NCBI GenBank assembly: GCA_937926175.1
Contig: CALANV010000002.1
Location: 37,974 to 101,973 of the forward strand
DNA length: 64,000 nucleotides
Direction of reading: 5' to 3'
Origin: an uncultured Rhodospirillales bacterium
GTDB lineage: Bacteria > Pseudomonadota > Alphaproteobacteria > CACIAM-22H2
The notes under the pieces were generated by a model. The model saw only the letters and a program-made list of their open reading frames with translations, made no database searches and was not told the DNA's origin. Below are positions 20,022 to 30,300 of the stretch, piece by piece. Every line of letters begins with the position of its first letter. The stretch's first letter is position 1. Made by a program: the position numbers and the translations under genes.

Positions 20022-21044
20022 TTACTCGACCTTCCGTTTCACGAGCCGCTTCAGGGCACCCGCCTGCCGCCGCCACTCGGCGATCGGTACGGCCGGATAG
20101 CCGCCGACGATCTCGCCTGGCGCGATGTCCCGATGGACTCCGCTCTTGGCCGCGATCTGCGCCCCGGCCCCGACATGAAGGTGCCCGGCCAGCCCCGCCT
20201 GACCGCCGACCACGACGAAATCATCAAGCCTGGTGGAGCCGGAGATCCCAACCTGGGAGACGACGACGCAGCCGCGTCCCAGCCGGACGTTGTGCCCGAT
20301 CTGCACCAGATTATCAATCATGCAGCCTGGGCCGATGATCGTGTCCGAGGCGCTGCCCCGGTCGATACAGGTGTTCGCGCCGATCTCGCAATCGTCGCCG
20401 ACCAGCACCCGCCCGAGCTGCGGCACCTTCACGTGGCCGCCCGGATCAGGGGCGAATCCGAACCCGTCCTGGCCGATGCGAACGCCCGGATGGATCAGGA
20501 CACGGGCCCCGATGATGCAGTGTGATAGCGATGCATTGGCGCCGATGACCGTATCTTCGCCCAGCACCACGCCCTCGCCGATCACCGCGTTCGGACCGAT
20601 TCGGCAACGGGCCCCGATCTCGGCTCGTGCACCGATCACCGCCCCGGGGCCGACCGCCACGTCCGGCCCGAGTCGCGCCTCGGGATCGATCACTGCGGTG
20701 CGGTGCACCTCCGGCGCGCCAGGCGTCTCCGGATAGAACGCGCGCGCAATGCGTGCATAGGCCTTGTACGGCGACTCCGAAAGAAGCAGTGCCATGCCCG
20801 GCGGCGCGCGGTCAGCGAGGTCGGCGCGCACGACGCAGGCCCCGGCCTTCGATGCCGCGAAGGCCGCCACGTATTTCCGATTGTCGAGAAAGCTTACATC
20901 ATCCGCACCGGCCGTCTCGAGCGCTGCGACGTCCTTGAAAACCCGCCCCGGATCCGCCCCCGGCGCGATCGTTGCTCCGGCGATTTCGGCAAGCCTCGCA
21001 AGCGTGAACGGGCCACTGACCCGGAAGAATCGAGGATCCGCCAT
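20022..21044 (-). CDS. lpxD: UDP-3-O-(3-hydroxyacyl)glucosamine N-acyltransferase
   Basis: Adds the second, N-linked hydroxyacyl chain in lipid A synthesis. 340 residues: an N-terminal uridine-binding domain (about 1-110, with FLDNRKY), a hexapeptide-repeat beta helix (about 110-300) and a C-terminal helical tail. The catalytic His is H251 in IGHNV. It lies 13 bases after the skp-like gene, in the conserved bamA-skp-lpxD-fabZ-lpxA order. Confidence 0.97.
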   Translation of the reverse strand: MADPRFFRVSGPFTLARLAEIAGATIAPGADPGRVFKDVAALETAGADDVSFLDNRKYVAAFAASKAGACVVRADLADRAPPGMALLLSESPYKAYARIARAFYPETPGAPEVHRTAVIDPEARLGPDVAVGPGAVIGARAEIGARCRIGPNAVIGEGVVLGEDTVIGANASLSHCIIGARVLIHPGVRIGQDGFGFAPDPGGHVKVPQLGRVLVGDDCEIGANTCIDRGSASDTIIGPGCMIDNLVQIGHNVRLGRGCVVVSQVGISGSTRLDDFVVVGGQAGLAGHLHVGAGAQIAAKSGVHRDIAPGEIVGGYPAVPIAEWRRQAGALKRLVKRKVE

Positions 21045-21057
21045 CCGCCGTCATCCG

Positions 21058-21702
21058 TCACTTCGATGCCGGAATCGACACCGTTACCGTCGGCAGCTTA
21101 CGGTTCAGGCGCCGCATCACCTCGCCCGTGATATCGAGCTGAGACTGGACGACGACGACCTGCGTCTTCGCCAGCACGACCTGATAGTTCTGCTCCTTTA
21201 CGATCTCGATGATCACGTCGCGCATCGCCTGTTCGACGCGCTGCATCGCGTTGTTGAATGCCTGGTCGAGGCTGCGGCGCCGTTCCTGCACGAGCTGCTG
21301 CGCGTCGGCCACACGCCGCTCAAGCTCCTTACGGCGTTCGGCGAAAACCTCCGGCGCAAGCAGCGCGCGCTGGCGCGCCAGTTCCTGATCGGCGTTACGA
21401 AGCTCGTTCTCCTGCTTCTGAAGTTCCGCCTGGTAGGCCGCCCGCTGCTTCTCGATCTGCTGCCGGATCGACTGGACCGCCGCCGCCTCCCGCAGGATAT
21501 GCAGCACGTCGGCGACAACGAAGGTCGAGCCCGCCGGCGGCAGCTCGCGTACCTCCTGCTGTTGACTTTGCGCAGGTTTGCGTTGCTGGGTGCCCTGCTG
21601 CTGTTGCTGCGCATAGGCAGGAGGCACGGGAATGATCGACGTCGCGAAGACCGCGAAGGCGGCGAGCGCGATGCCGGAAAGGGTGACGAGCCGATGCTGC
21701 AT
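21058..21702 (-). CDS. skp: OmpH/Skp-family periplasmic chaperone
   Basis: Holds unfolded outer-membrane proteins in the periplasm and delivers them to BamA. 214 residues from the ATG at 21702. There is a signal peptide (about 1-30, cleaved after AYA) and then a Gln-rich stretch, with five consecutive Gln followed by scattered Gln (about 31-52). A core strand and a long charged coiled coil (about 75-165) form the tentacle. An upstream in-frame start would overlap bamA and delay the signal peptide, so it is rejected. The gene begins 7 bases after bamA. The Gln-rich linker is unusual but harmless to the fold. Confidence 0.9.
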   Translation of the reverse strand: MQHRLVTLSGIALAAFAVFATSIIPVPPAYAQQQQQGTQQRKPAQSQQQEVRELPPAGSTFVVADVLHILREAAAVQSIRQQIEKQRAAYQAELQKQENELRNADQELARQRALLAPEVFAERRKELERRVADAQQLVQERRRSLDQAFNNAMQRVEQAMRDVIIEIVKEQNYQVVLAKTQVVVVQSQLDITGEVMRRLNRKLPTVTVSIPASK

Positions 21703-21709
21703 AGGATGG

Positions 21710-23998
21710 TTAGAACCTCGAGCCGAAACTGAAACGGAAGACCTCGTCCTTGTCAAAATCCTCCTTGAGCACGGGGGTCGCGAAGCTCAGGCGGATCGGA
21801 CCGAACGGGGAGCGCCATACCAAACCAAAGCCGATCGACATGCGGATCGAGTCCTTATCGGCGACCTCAGGCCCGGTCACATCGGGATCGCGCAGCGTAC
21901 CGACGTCGGTGAACACCTTGGCGCGGATACCAAGTTCCTTCGGCAGCCCGGACGGGAACGTGAGCTCGGCCGAGCCGATCGCGTATTCGCGGCCACCGAG
22001 GGCGTCGCCCGTGTCAATGTCGCGCGGACCGATACCAGCGGTCCGGAAGCCGCGCAGCGTCTCACCGCCTATGAAGTAGCGGTGCTGGATGGGAATGGGG
22101 TCGCCGAAATCGACGATGTAGCCGATCTCGCCTGTGAGGCTCGCCACCCAGTCGTCGCCGAGCGGATAGTACGTTCCGGCCCCGATCCGGTTCCGCAGGA
22201 ATGAGACGTCTCCTCCCAAACCCGCCAGGTCATTGGCGAGCCGGATATAATAGCCGTCAGTCGGATCGAAGCGGTCGTCGCGCTGATCGTACAGCAGTTC
22301 CTGCCCGATGATCGAGCTGAGCGTCGTGCCTTCCTGCTCGCGGATAAAACGCGACGCATTGGCGGCGATGTTCTCGATCGTGTCCTCGCGCAGCGTGTAG
22401 CGGAGGGTCTGACGCAGCGGCTCCGTGATCTGATAGCCGACGCGCAGCGTGCCGCCGATCGACTCCTGATCGTAGCTCGACTCCCGGCGGAAGTCGCGCG
22501 TGATGCGGAACAGGTCGAATCCGGCCGACAGGTTGCGGTCGAGGAAATACGGCTCGGTGAAGCTCAAGTCGATTTCCTGGCGGCGCTGTGACAGCAGGAA
22601 ACCGAGGCGCAGATCCTGACCACGCCCGAGCAGGTTGCGCTCGCGAATCGACACGTCGCCGAGTGCGCCGTCCGCGGTCGAGTACCCGACGCCGAACGAC
22701 AGCTCGCCGGTCGCTCTTTCCTGCACTTCGACGTTGATGACCGTGCGATCAGGCGCCTCGCCCGGCACGTTCGTGACTTCGACCTTCTCGAAGAACCCGA
22801 GGTTCCGGATCCGCTGGCGCGAGCGCCGCAGCTTCGCGGTGTTGAACGCATCACCTTCGGAGAGCAGCATTTCGCGCCGGATCACCTTGTCGAGGGTGCG
22901 AACGTTTCCAACGATGTTGATGCGGTCGACATACACCTTCGGTCCTTCCTGAACCTCGTAGGTGACGTCGATCGTACGCTGCTCGCGATCACGGTTGATG
23001 TGCGGCCGGACGTCGACGAAGGCATATCCCAGATTGCCGACCGCTTCGGTGAGCGCCGTGATCGACGCCTCGACCTCGTCGGCGTTGTACCAGTCGCCGG
23101 GCTCGGTCGTGACCATACTGCGGAGGGACTCGGGCTCGAGCTCGCGGATGCGCGAAATCACGTCGATCGTACCGAACCGATAGCGCTCCCCCTCCTCGAT
23201 CGTAAACGTGATGTAGAACCCCTCGCGATCCGGCGACAGCTCCGCGACCGCCGACACGACGCGGAAATCGGCATATCCGTTGGCGAGATAGAACTTGCGC
23301 AGCAGCTCGCGATCGAACGACAGGCGGTCCGGATCGTAGGTGTCATCCGTGGTCAGGATGCGCCACCAGCGGCTCTCTCTCGTCCGGATGACATCACGCA
23401 GGGTCCCGTCGCTGAATTGCCGGTTGCCGACGAAGTTGATGCGCCGAACGCTGGTGACCTGACCTTCATTGATTTCGAAGACAAGATCGACGCGGTTCTG
23501 CGGCAGCTGGATGACCTTGGGCTCGACCGTGGCGGCGAAACGGCCGCTGCGTCGATACAGGTCGAGGATCCGCTTGACGTCGGCCTGAACCTTGGTCCGC
23601 GTATAGACGACGCGTGGACGAAGCTGCACCTCGTTCTGGAGCGTCTCGTCGTTGATACGCCGATTTCCCTCGAAGGCGATCCGGTTGATGATCGGGTTCT
23701 CGACGACACGGACGTAGAGCGTGCCGCCTTCTGCACGCAGGCTGACGTCCGCGAAAAGGCCGGTGGCGAACAGAGCCTTGAGCGAGCGGTCGAGCCGGTC
23801 GGCGTCGGCACGGTCGCCGGGGCGAAGCAGCAGATATGAGCGCACCGTCTCCGGATCGATCCGCTGCGTGCCGTCGACCTGTATCTGCTGGATGACCGGT
23901 GCCTGCGCATCCTGCGCCCAAACGACACCGGTAAGCGACATGAGCATTGCCAGCGCGACGAGAATGCCCCGCGCCGTAGCCGCGTCGAGAAACCGCAA
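21710..23998 (-). CDS. bamA: Outer membrane protein assembly factor BamA
   Basis: Central beta-barrel of the BAM complex that inserts outer-membrane proteins. 762 residues with a signal peptide (about 1-28), five POTRA domains (about 30-425) and a 16-strand C-terminal barrel. The lid motif LRGF lies near residue 648, and the chain ends in FSFGSRF with the terminal Phe expected of barrel proteins. It stands between rseP, the protease that responds to barrel misfolding in other bacteria, and the Skp-like chaperone gene. Confidence 0.97.
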   Translation of the reverse strand: MRFLDAATARGILVALAMLMSLTGVVWAQDAQAPVIQQIQVDGTQRIDPETVRSYLLLRPGDRADADRLDRSLKALFATGLFADVSLRAEGGTLYVRVVENPIINRIAFEGNRRINDETLQNEVQLRPRVVYTRTKVQADVKRILDLYRRSGRFAATVEPKVIQLPQNRVDLVFEINEGQVTSVRRINFVGNRQFSDGTLRDVIRTRESRWWRILTTDDTYDPDRLSFDRELLRKFYLANGYADFRVVSAVAELSPDREGFYITFTIEEGERYRFGTIDVISRIRELEPESLRSMVTTEPGDWYNADEVEASITALTEAVGNLGYAFVDVRPHINRDREQRTIDVTYEVQEGPKVYVDRINIVGNVRTLDKVIRREMLLSEGDAFNTAKLRRSRQRIRNLGFFEKVEVTNVPGEAPDRTVINVEVQERATGELSFGVGYSTADGALGDVSIRERNLLGRGQDLRLGFLLSQRRQEIDLSFTEPYFLDRNLSAGFDLFRITRDFRRESSYDQESIGGTLRVGYQITEPLRQTLRYTLREDTIENIAANASRFIREQEGTTLSSIIGQELLYDQRDDRFDPTDGYYIRLANDLAGLGGDVSFLRNRIGAGTYYPLGDDWVASLTGEIGYIVDFGDPIPIQHRYFIGGETLRGFRTAGIGPRDIDTGDALGGREYAIGSAELTFPSGLPKELGIRAKVFTDVGTLRDPDVTGPEVADKDSIRMSIGFGLVWRSPFGPIRLSFATPVLKEDFDKDEVFRFSFGSRF

Positions 23999-24028
23999 CT
24001 CCGCCCCCCTCGTGAGCCGGTACGCCTT

Positions 24029-25168
24029 CTAGGACACCAGATCGACCAGATACTGCACGATGCGCAGATAACGGAGGTCGTTCCAAGTGGCAAAAACCAT
24101 GAGGCTGAATACCAGAACCAGCCCAATGCGGAAACCGTATTCCTGTGCCCGGGGCCCGAGCGGCCGCCCTCGAATCGCCTCGATCACGTAGAACAGGAGA
24201 TGGCCGCCATCGAGCATCGGCACCGGGAACAAGTTGATCAGGCCGAGATTGATCGACAGCACGGCCATAAACACGAGCAGTGCGGCCGCCCCTCCCTGGG
24301 CGACCTCGCCGGACATTTGCGCGATACGCAGCGGCCCGCCCAGATCGTCGGCCTGACGCTGGCCGGCGATCATCTGGCCCAGCGCCTGGAGCGTCCCGGC
24401 CGTCTGAATCCACGTCTCCGCGATGCCACGCCAGACGGCCTCGATCGGATCGTGGCGAACGTATTCGACGCTGCCCCGCAGGCTGTGGACGCCGAGCCGG
24501 GCCATCCGGACAGTGTTGCCGCGCGAGTCGGTCTCTTCGACGACGGTCGGGGTGACGACGAGCTCGACCTCGCGGCCGTCGCGCAGGACCGTGAGTTCGA
24601 GCGGCCGGTCGAGATTGAGCTGGACGATCCGCTGGATCTGTTCGAACCGCTCGATCTCGGTCCCGTTGATGCTGAGGACACGGTCGCCGACCTGGAGCGC
24701 GGCACGCTCGGCGGCGCTGCCGGGCAGAATGCCGCCTATGACCGGCGGCGTGAACGGCTGTCCGACGACGCTGAAAACACCGGCGAAGACGACGATCGCG
24801 AAGAGGAAATTCGCGAGCGGTCCCGCCGCCACCACTGCGGCGCGCTGGCCGAGCCGCTTGTGATGGAAGGAGACTTCGCGCTCCGCCGCGGACAATTCCG
24901 CCAGATTGCTATCGGGCGAACCGGCCGGATCGGCATCCCCGAACATCTTGACGTAGCCGCCGAGCGGAATGGCGCTGAACTTCCAGCGCGTCCCGGCCCG
25001 ATCAGTCCAGCCGAAGAGTTCGGGACCGAACCCGATCGAAAACACGTCCACGCGCACGCCGTTGCGGCGCGCAACCCAGTAGTGGCCAAGCTCGTGGACG
25101 AAGACGAGAACGGTCAGGACGACCAGAAACGAGACGACGTAGGACCAGAGACCGGCTACAGCTTCCAT
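24029..25168 (-). CDS. rseP: Site-2 intramembrane zinc protease RseP/MmpA
   Basis: Cleaves membrane-bound anti-sigma factors or other single-pass proteins within the membrane. 379 residues. The zinc-binding HELGH is at 25-29 in the first helix, a single PDZ domain lies at about 135-215 (enteric RseP has two), and the second metal motif LFPVPMLDGG lies in a later helix near residue 320. Four membrane helices are expected. In Caulobacter the relative MmpA also processes the PodJ polarity factor. It is 30 bases upstream of bamA and 30 bases after dxr. Confidence 0.95.
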   Translation of the reverse strand: MEAVAGLWSYVVSFLVVLTVLVFVHELGHYWVARRNGVRVDVFSIGFGPELFGWTDRAGTRWKFSAIPLGGYVKMFGDADPAGSPDSNLAELSAAEREVSFHHKRLGQRAAVVAAGPLANFLFAIVVFAGVFSVVGQPFTPPVIGGILPGSAAERAALQVGDRVLSINGTEIERFEQIQRIVQLNLDRPLELTVLRDGREVELVVTPTVVEETDSRGNTVRMARLGVHSLRGSVEYVRHDPIEAVWRGIAETWIQTAGTLQALGQMIAGQRQADDLGGPLRIAQMSGEVAQGGAAALLVFMAVLSINLGLINLFPVPMLDGGHLLFYVIEAIRGRPLGPRAQEYGFRIGLVLVFSLMVFATWNDLRYLRIVQYLVDLVS

Positions 25169-25198
25169 TTGATCGCTTCCAGCCAGCCTTGACGCGCG

Positions 25199-26392
25199 TC
25201 AGACGCGCGCGGCCAGCGCTCGCATAAACTTACTCGCGGCCTGTCGTGCCTCACCATCAAGCTGGCGAACGTCGCCGAGCGAAGTAGGCGCTGGCGCCGG
25301 CACGACGTCCAAGGCGCGCTCGACACAACGTGCGATGTCGAGAAACCCGATCTCTCCCGCGAGGAAGCCCGCCACCGCCACCTCGTTGGCCGCATTAAGG
25401 ATAGTAGGGGCACCGCCCCCGCAATGCAAGGCTTCGCGGGCCAAACGAAGGGCCGGAAATCTTTGTGGATCCGGTGCTTCGAAGGTTAACTTGCCAAGCT
25501 GGACGAGGTCGAGACGCGCCGCCGGCGTGACCATTCGGCTGGGCCAGCCGAGCGCGAATGATATCGGCGTGCGCATGTCCGGCGTACCAAGCTGGGCGAG
25601 AACCGAGCCATCGGCATAACAGACGAGGCTGTGCACGATCGACTGCGGATGGACCACGATCTGGATCTGGTCCGGCTGCAACGGGAACAGGTAGTAGGCC
25701 TCGATCAGCTCGAGCCCCTTGTTCATCATCGTCGCGGAATCGACCGAGATCTTCGCGCCCATGCTCCAGTTCGGATGGGCAACGGCGGCGGCCGGCGTCA
25801 CGTGCGCCATTTCCGCGAGCGACAATTCCCGGAACGGCCCGCCGGAGGCCGTCAAAATAACCTTCTCGACGCGCTCGGCCTGGACGAAATCGAAGACCTG
25901 GAAGATCGCGCTGTGCTCGGAATCGACCGGAATCAGGGTCGCGCCATGACGCCGGACTTCCTCCATGAACAGCGCACCGGCTGATACCAGGCACTCCTTG
26001 TTGGCGAGCGCGATGATCGCTCCCCGACGGACCGCCGCGAGCGTCGGCTCGAGGCCGGCCGCGCCAACGATCGCCGACATCACCCACTCGGCCGGCATTT
26101 CGGCAGCCTCGACCACCGCCTTCTCCCCGGCCGCACATTCGATTCCCGTTCCAGCCAAGGCGTCGCGCAACTCCGTGTAACACCGTTCATCAGCAATCAC
26201 CGCCCGCTTCGCCCGCAAACGGCGGGCCTGCTCGACGAGCTTGGCGACATTGGTGCCGGCCGTCACCGCTTCGACGACGAAGCATTCCGGCGTGCGCGCG
26301 ATGAGGTCGACCGTACTGCAGCCGATGGACCCCGTCGCGCCGAGAATGGTGACGCTGCGCGGCGTGTCCCGGGACGGGCTGACTATCGCCAT
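25199..26392 (-). CDS. dxr: 1-deoxy-D-xylulose-5-phosphate reductoisomerase
   Basis: Makes 2-C-methylerythritol 4-phosphate, the committed step of the non-mevalonate isoprenoid pathway, which supplies UppS in the same operon. 397 residues from the ATG at 26392. The NADPH-binding GATGSIG is at 18-24, followed by ANKE, the metal-binding DSEHSA and VDSATMMNKG stretches, and the C-terminal helical domain. The start overlaps the cdsA stop by 10 bases; an open-frame start 8 codons earlier lies deeper in cdsA and is less likely. Confidence 0.97.
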   Translation of the reverse strand: MAIVSPSRDTPRSVTILGATGSIGCSTVDLIARTPECFVVEAVTAGTNVAKLVEQARRLRAKRAVIADERCYTELRDALAGTGIECAAGEKAVVEAAEMPAEWVMSAIVGAAGLEPTLAAVRRGAIIALANKECLVSAGALFMEEVRRHGATLIPVDSEHSAIFQVFDFVQAERVEKVILTASGGPFRELSLAEMAHVTPAAAVAHPNWSMGAKISVDSATMMNKGLELIEAYYLFPLQPDQIQIVVHPQSIVHSLVCYADGSVLAQLGTPDMRTPISFALGWPSRMVTPAARLDLVQLGKLTFEAPDPQRFPALRLAREALHCGGGAPTILNAANEVAVAGFLAGEIGFLDIARCVERALDVVPAPAPTSLGDVRQLDGEARQAASKFMRALAARV

Positions 26393-27201
26393 GCGAGCCC
26401 TCCATCCGTCAGCCACTGCCAGGCAGCGAGCGCCACGGCCGCCGCCAGCAGCCCGTCGACCCGGTCAAAGACGCCGCCATGCCCCGGGATAAGCTGGCTC
26501 GAATCCTTGGCGTCGAAGCGGCGCTTCACCCACGATTCCCCAAGATCTCCTGCCTGGGCGATCACGGCAAGGATGACCCCGGCCGCGGCGAGCGCGCCTG
26601 CGGCGGGCGCCCCCGGGTCCACCGCGCCGACCCCCCATCCGAGCAATCCGGCGGAGATGATGGCCCCCATCAGACCTGCCCAGGTCTTCTTCGGGCTGAT
26701 GCGCGGCGCAAGGCGGGGCCCGCCGATCAGGCGGCCCGCAAAGAAGGCGCCGATATCGGTCGCCCATACGGTCAGAAGCAGCCAGACCATGAGATGTTGC
26801 CCGCCCGCATCGACGCCGCGCAGCCAGATCAACGCTGTCGCCGGTATGCCGATATAGAGCGCCCCGACCGCGGCCCAGAATGGACGGTTACGGCCGTCGA
26901 GGCGTGCCGTCACGAGGACGATTGCGCTGCCGACCACCGCGGCGAGGATCGCAGGCCCCGGCCAGCCGAGGAAAGCTAGCGCGACGACGCCGATCACGAG
27001 GGCGGCAAGAATGAATCCGGTCGCTCCGAAACGCACATTCGTGAGGCAGACCCATTCCCAGGCGAGAACGGCGACGCCGACTCCGATCAGGAGCGCGAAA
27101 ACGCCGGGCACCGCGGCGACCGCAACCAGCGCCACGACCGCCATGATCACGCCTGAAATGACGCGCGTTCGCAGCCCGGCCGTCCAGCCGTCGTTACGCA
27201 C
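26383..27201 (-). CDS. cdsA: Phosphatidate cytidylyltransferase
   Basis: Makes CDP-diacylglycerol, the branch point for all phospholipids. 272 residues with about eight membrane helices and the family signature near the C-terminus (GDLGESWVKRRFDAKDSS, ending in the LIPGHGGVFDRVDG stretch). The start is uncertain. The GTG at 27201, overlapping the uppS stop by 8 bases, places the first helix at the usual distance. An ATG at 27249 would give 16 further residues encoded within uppS. I prefer the GTG. Confidence 0.93.
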   Translation of the reverse strand: MRNDGWTAGLRTRVISGVIMAVVALVAVAAVPGVFALLIGVGVAVLAWEWVCLTNVRFGATGFILAALVIGVVALAFLGWPGPAILAAVVGSAIVLVTARLDGRNRPFWAAVGALYIGIPATALIWLRGVDAGGQHLMVWLLLTVWATDIGAFFAGRLIGGPRLAPRISPKKTWAGLMGAIISAGLLGWGVGAVDPGAPAAGALAAAGVILAVIAQAGDLGESWVKRRFDAKDSSQLIPGHGGVFDRVDGLLAAAVALAAWQWLTDGGLAWR

Positions 27202-27940
27202 TGGACGCGCCGTATCGCCGTTCGCGACGTTGGAATTCGCGGATCGCATCCTCAAGGTCGCGCTTCGTGAAATCGGGCCACAATGTGTCGATGAACACGA
27301 ATTCGGTGTAGGCGGACTGCCACAACAGAAAATTGCTCAAGCGCTTCTCGCCACTGGTCCGGATCAGCAGATCCGGATCGGGAATGCCCGCCGTGGACAG
27401 GTGGCGCTCGAACGTCGCCTCGTCGATCGCATCGGGTGAAAGTTTACCGGCCTGAACGGCGCGTGCGAGGTTGCGCGCGGCTTCCGTGATTTCGGCTCGG
27501 CTGCCGTAGCTGAGCGCGATCACCAACGTCATGCCGGCGTTGTCGCGGGTCATGTTCTCGGCATTGGCGATCATCGTGACGATGTCGGGCGCCAGCTTGC
27601 GACGATCGCCGATGACCTTCAGCCGGACGCCGTTCTTGTGCAGCTCGGCAATCTCCCCGCGCAGGTAGTGCCGAAGCAGTCCCATCAGGTCGTCGATCTC
27701 TTCCGCGGGACGCTTCCAGTTCTCGGAAGAGAAGCCGAACAGCGTCAGGTAACGGATGCCGAGCTCCGCGGCAGCAATGACGGCACGGCGCGCCGCCTCG
27801 ACACCCCGCCGATGACCGGCGGCCCGGGGCATGCCGCGTGCCCGCGCCCAACGGCCATTGCCGTCCATGATGATGGCCACATGGATGGGCATCGGGCTGC
27901 CATCGGCGGACGACGGCAACGCGTCCGTACGGTCAGACAT
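27194..27940 (-). CDS. uppS: Undecaprenyl diphosphate synthase (cis-prenyltransferase)
   Basis: Elongates farnesyl diphosphate with isopentenyl units to the C55 lipid carrier for cell wall and LPS. 248 residues. The catalytic Asp is D26 in MDGNGRWA, with the conserved [15 protein letters not shown] and [15 protein letters not shown] segments in order. The start overlaps the frr stop by 8 bases, and the 3' end overlaps cdsA. Confidence 0.97.
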   Translation of the reverse strand: MSDRTDALPSSADGSPMPIHVAIIMDGNGRWARARGMPRAAGHRRGVEAARRAVIAAAELGIRYLTLFGFSSENWKRPAEEIDDLMGLLRHYLRGEIAELHKNGVRLKVIGDRRKLAPDIVTMIANAENMTRDNAGMTLVIALSYGSRAEITEAARNLARAVQAGKLSPDAIDEATFERHLSTAGIPDPDLLIRTSGEKRLSNFLLWQSAYTEFVFIDTLWPDFTKRDLEDAIREFQRRERRYGASSA

Positions 27941-28490
27941 TCAGAATGTCTTTTTCCTTCGCAGCAATCGACTCGTCGATCTTCTTGATGAATTCGTCCG
28001 TCAACTGCTGGATTTGCGCCCCGAGCTTGCGATGCTCGTCCTCGCTGATCTCGCCCTTCTTTTCCCGCTGCTTCAGCGCATCCATGCCGTCGCGACGCAC
28101 ATTGCGCACCGAGACGCGAGCCTGCTCGGCGTATTTGTGCGCAACCTTGATCAGCTCCTTGCGGCGCTCTTCGGTCAGCGGCGGGATCGGCACGCGGATA
28201 AGCTGCCCCTCGCTGACCGGATTGAGTCCGAGATTGGCATCGCGGATCGCCTTCTCGACCGCCTTCGTCAGCGACCGATCCCAAACCTGGACCGTCAGCA
28301 TGCGCGGTTCAGGCACGCTGACCGTGCCGACCTGCGACAGGGGCATATGGCCGCCATAGGCTTCGACCTGGACGTGTTCCAGCAGGCTGGCCGAAGCACG
28401 CCCGGTCCTGAGGCCCGCGAGTTCCTTCTTCAACACGTCTAAGGCGCCGGTCATGCGGCGCCTTAACTCATTGATATCGGACGTCGACAT
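27933..28490 (-). CDS. frr: Ribosome recycling factor
   Basis: Splits the post-termination ribosome together with EF-G. 185 residues, a three-helix bundle with a small beta domain. The conserved LRTGRAS stretch lies near residue 26, and the C-terminal helix is rich in Lys and Glu. It follows pyrH by 6 bases. Codons about 9-17 contain a perfect 9-bp inverted repeat (28440-28465, 8-base loop) that could fold in the mRNA just inside the start of translation. Confidence 0.97.
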   Translation of the reverse strand: MSTSDINELRRRMTGALDVLKKELAGLRTGRASASLLEHVQVEAYGGHMPLSQVGTVSVPEPRMLTVQVWDRSLTKAVEKAIRDANLGLNPVSEGQLIRVPIPPLTEERRKELIKVAHKYAEQARVSVRNVRRDGMDALKQREKKGEISEDEHRKLGAQIQQLTDEFIKKIDESIAAKEKDILNV

Positions 28491-28496
28491 AGCGTC

Positions 28497-29240
28497 TCAA
28501 TCCCTGTCCGTTATGATCGTGTACTTGCCGACGCCGCGGATAACGTCGGCGAATCCCCCTTTATTCTGTATCGAGAAGACCAAAATCGGAATGTGGTTTT
28601 CTCGGGCCAGGGAGATCGCCGAGGCGTCCATCACGCGCAGGTCCTTGGCCAGGACGTCCATGTAGGACAACCGGTCGTAGCGCTTCGCGTTCGGATCTTT
28701 CTTCGGATCGGCGCTGTACACGCCGTCGACCTTGGTGCCCTTGATCAGGGCGTCACACCCCATCTCGGAGGCGCGCAGCGCCGCTGCCGTATCGGTGGTG
28801 AAGAACGGATTTCCCGTACCGGCGGCAAAGATGACGACGCGCCCCTTCTCCATATGGCGTATCGCCCGGCGCCGGATGTAGGGTTCACAGACGCTCGACA
28901 TGGGGATGGCCGACAGGACGCGCGTGTACACGCCCATCTGTTCGAGCGCACTCTGCAGCGCCAGCGCGTTGATCACCGTCGCCAGCATGCCCATGTAGTC
29001 CGCGCTTGCGCGCTCGATACCGACAGCGGCCCCCGATATGCCCCGGAAGATGTTGCCGCCGCCGATGACCAGACAGACCTGAACCTTGAGGTCGGCGACC
29101 TGCTTGACGTCGCTGGCAATGCGCTTGACGGTCTCGGGATCGAGCCCGTACTCGCGCGGCCCCATCAAGACCTCGCCCGAGATCTTGAGAAGGACACGCC
29201 GGTACATGGGAGCACCGGACGGATTCGTTTCAGCCGCCAT
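28497..29240 (-). CDS. pyrH: Uridylate kinase (UMP kinase)
   Basis: Phosphorylates UMP to UDP. 247 residues of the bacterial hexameric amino-acid-kinase fold. The N-terminal LLKISGE phosphate loop, GGGNIFRG, the UMP-binding region and the C-terminal DG/DP-containing loop ([11 protein letters not shown]) are visible. UDP feeds UDP-GlcNAc, the substrate of the lpx genes downstream, so its place in this block is logical. The tsf-pyrH gap (71 bases) contains a 9-bp hairpin with one G-U pair (29275-29295) but no U-run. Confidence 0.97.
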   Translation of the reverse strand: MAAETNPSGAPMYRRVLLKISGEVLMGPREYGLDPETVKRIASDVKQVADLKVQVCLVIGGGNIFRGISGAAVGIERASADYMGMLATVINALALQSALEQMGVYTRVLSAIPMSSVCEPYIRRRAIRHMEKGRVVIFAAGTGNPFFTTDTAAALRASEMGCDALIKGTKVDGVYSADPKKDPNAKRYDRLSYMDVLAKDLRVMDASAISLARENHIPILVFSIQNKGGFADVIRGVGKYTIITDRD

Positions 29241-29311
29241 TTACGTTCGCCCCCATGCCCATTCCATTGGTGGCGGGAGCCGGTACCCGGCCCCCGCCCA
29301 TCAAATCCACG

Positions 29312-30235
29312 TTACTGCCCGAGCTGGGCAGCGACCTCCGCCGCGAAATCGGTCTCCTTGCGCTCAATACCTTCACCCAAGGCAAAGCGCCGGAAACCGA
29401 CAAGCTTGACCGGTGCGCCGACGTCCTTGGCCGCCCGCTCGACGACCTGGGAAACGCGGCTCTCGCCGTCGACGACGTAAATCTGCTCCAGCAGTACCAC
29501 GTCCTCGTAGAACTTGCGCAACCGGCCCTCGATCATCTTCTCGACGACGGCCGGTGGCTTGCCCGATGCGGCGGCCTGCTCGCGCAGGACGTTGCGTTCG
29601 CGCTCGAGGACCTTCGGATCGACGTCCGCGATCGTCAGGGCCTGCGGATTTGCCGCGGCCACGTGCATCGCCAGCTGGCGTCCGAGCGCCGTCAGCTTTT
29701 CGACATCGCCGGTCGATTCGAGTGCAATCAGCACGCCGATCTTGCCCAGGCCGGGCGCGATCGCGTTGTGCACGTAGCTCGCCACCACGCCCTGCCCGAC
29801 CGATAGGCTCGTCGCGCGACGCAGCGTCATGTTCTCGCCGATCGTGGCGACCAGATGCGTAAGCTTCTCGGCCACGGTGCCACCGCCGGACATCGGCGCT
29901 GCCTGGATCTTCTCCAGATTGCCGTCCGCCCCAAGGGCAATTTCGCTGACCTCGCGAACGAAGCCCTGGAAGCTGTCGTTACGGGCGACGAAATCCGTCT
30001 CGGTATTCACCTCGACCATGGCGCCGCGATTACCTTGCGTGGCGACGCCAACCAGCCCTTCCGCGGCGACGCGGCCGGCCTTCTTGGCGGCTGCCGCAAG
30101 GCCCTTCTTGCGCAGCCAGTCGACCGCCGCATCCATGTCGCCCTGGGTCTCGGTCAGTGCGCGTTTGCAATCCATCATTCCGGCGCCGGTCTTCTCACGC
30201 AGCTCCTTGACCAGCGCGGCCGTGACCTCGGCCAT
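29312..30235 (-). CDS. tsf: Translation elongation factor Ts
   Basis: Guanine nucleotide exchange factor for EF-Tu. 307 residues. The N-terminal UBA-like domain contains [14 protein letters not shown] (about 11-24), and the core includes the TDFVARN segment that contacts EF-Tu. It follows rpsB after 65 bases holding a strong hairpin, the usual arrangement for uneven expression of the two genes. Confidence 0.97.
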   Translation of the reverse strand: MAEVTAALVKELREKTGAGMMDCKRALTETQGDMDAAVDWLRKKGLAAAAKKAGRVAAEGLVGVATQGNRGAMVEVNTETDFVARNDSFQGFVREVSEIALGADGNLEKIQAAPMSGGGTVAEKLTHLVATIGENMTLRRATSLSVGQGVVASYVHNAIAPGLGKIGVLIALESTGDVEKLTALGRQLAMHVAAANPQALTIADVDPKVLERERNVLREQAAASGKPPAVVEKMIEGRLRKFYEDVVLLEQIYVVDGESRVSQVVERAAKDVGAPVKLVGFRRFALGEGIERKETDFAAEVAAQLGQ

Positions 30236-30263
30236 GTCTCACCTCATTGCTTTACGAACCAAA

Positions 30264-30284
30264 CGGGCCCGAAGACCGGGCCCG
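30264..30284 (-). terminator. Intercistronic hairpin between rpsB and tsf (attenuator-like)
   Basis: Two copies of the self-complementary octamer CGGGCCCG flank a 5-base loop, giving an 8-bp all-GC stem. On the minus strand it is followed only by TTT and a mixed sequence, so full termination is unlikely. It probably lowers tsf expression relative to rpsB or protects the rpsB mRNA end. Confidence 0.55.
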
Positions 30285-30300
30285 CTCCTCATCATCGAGT

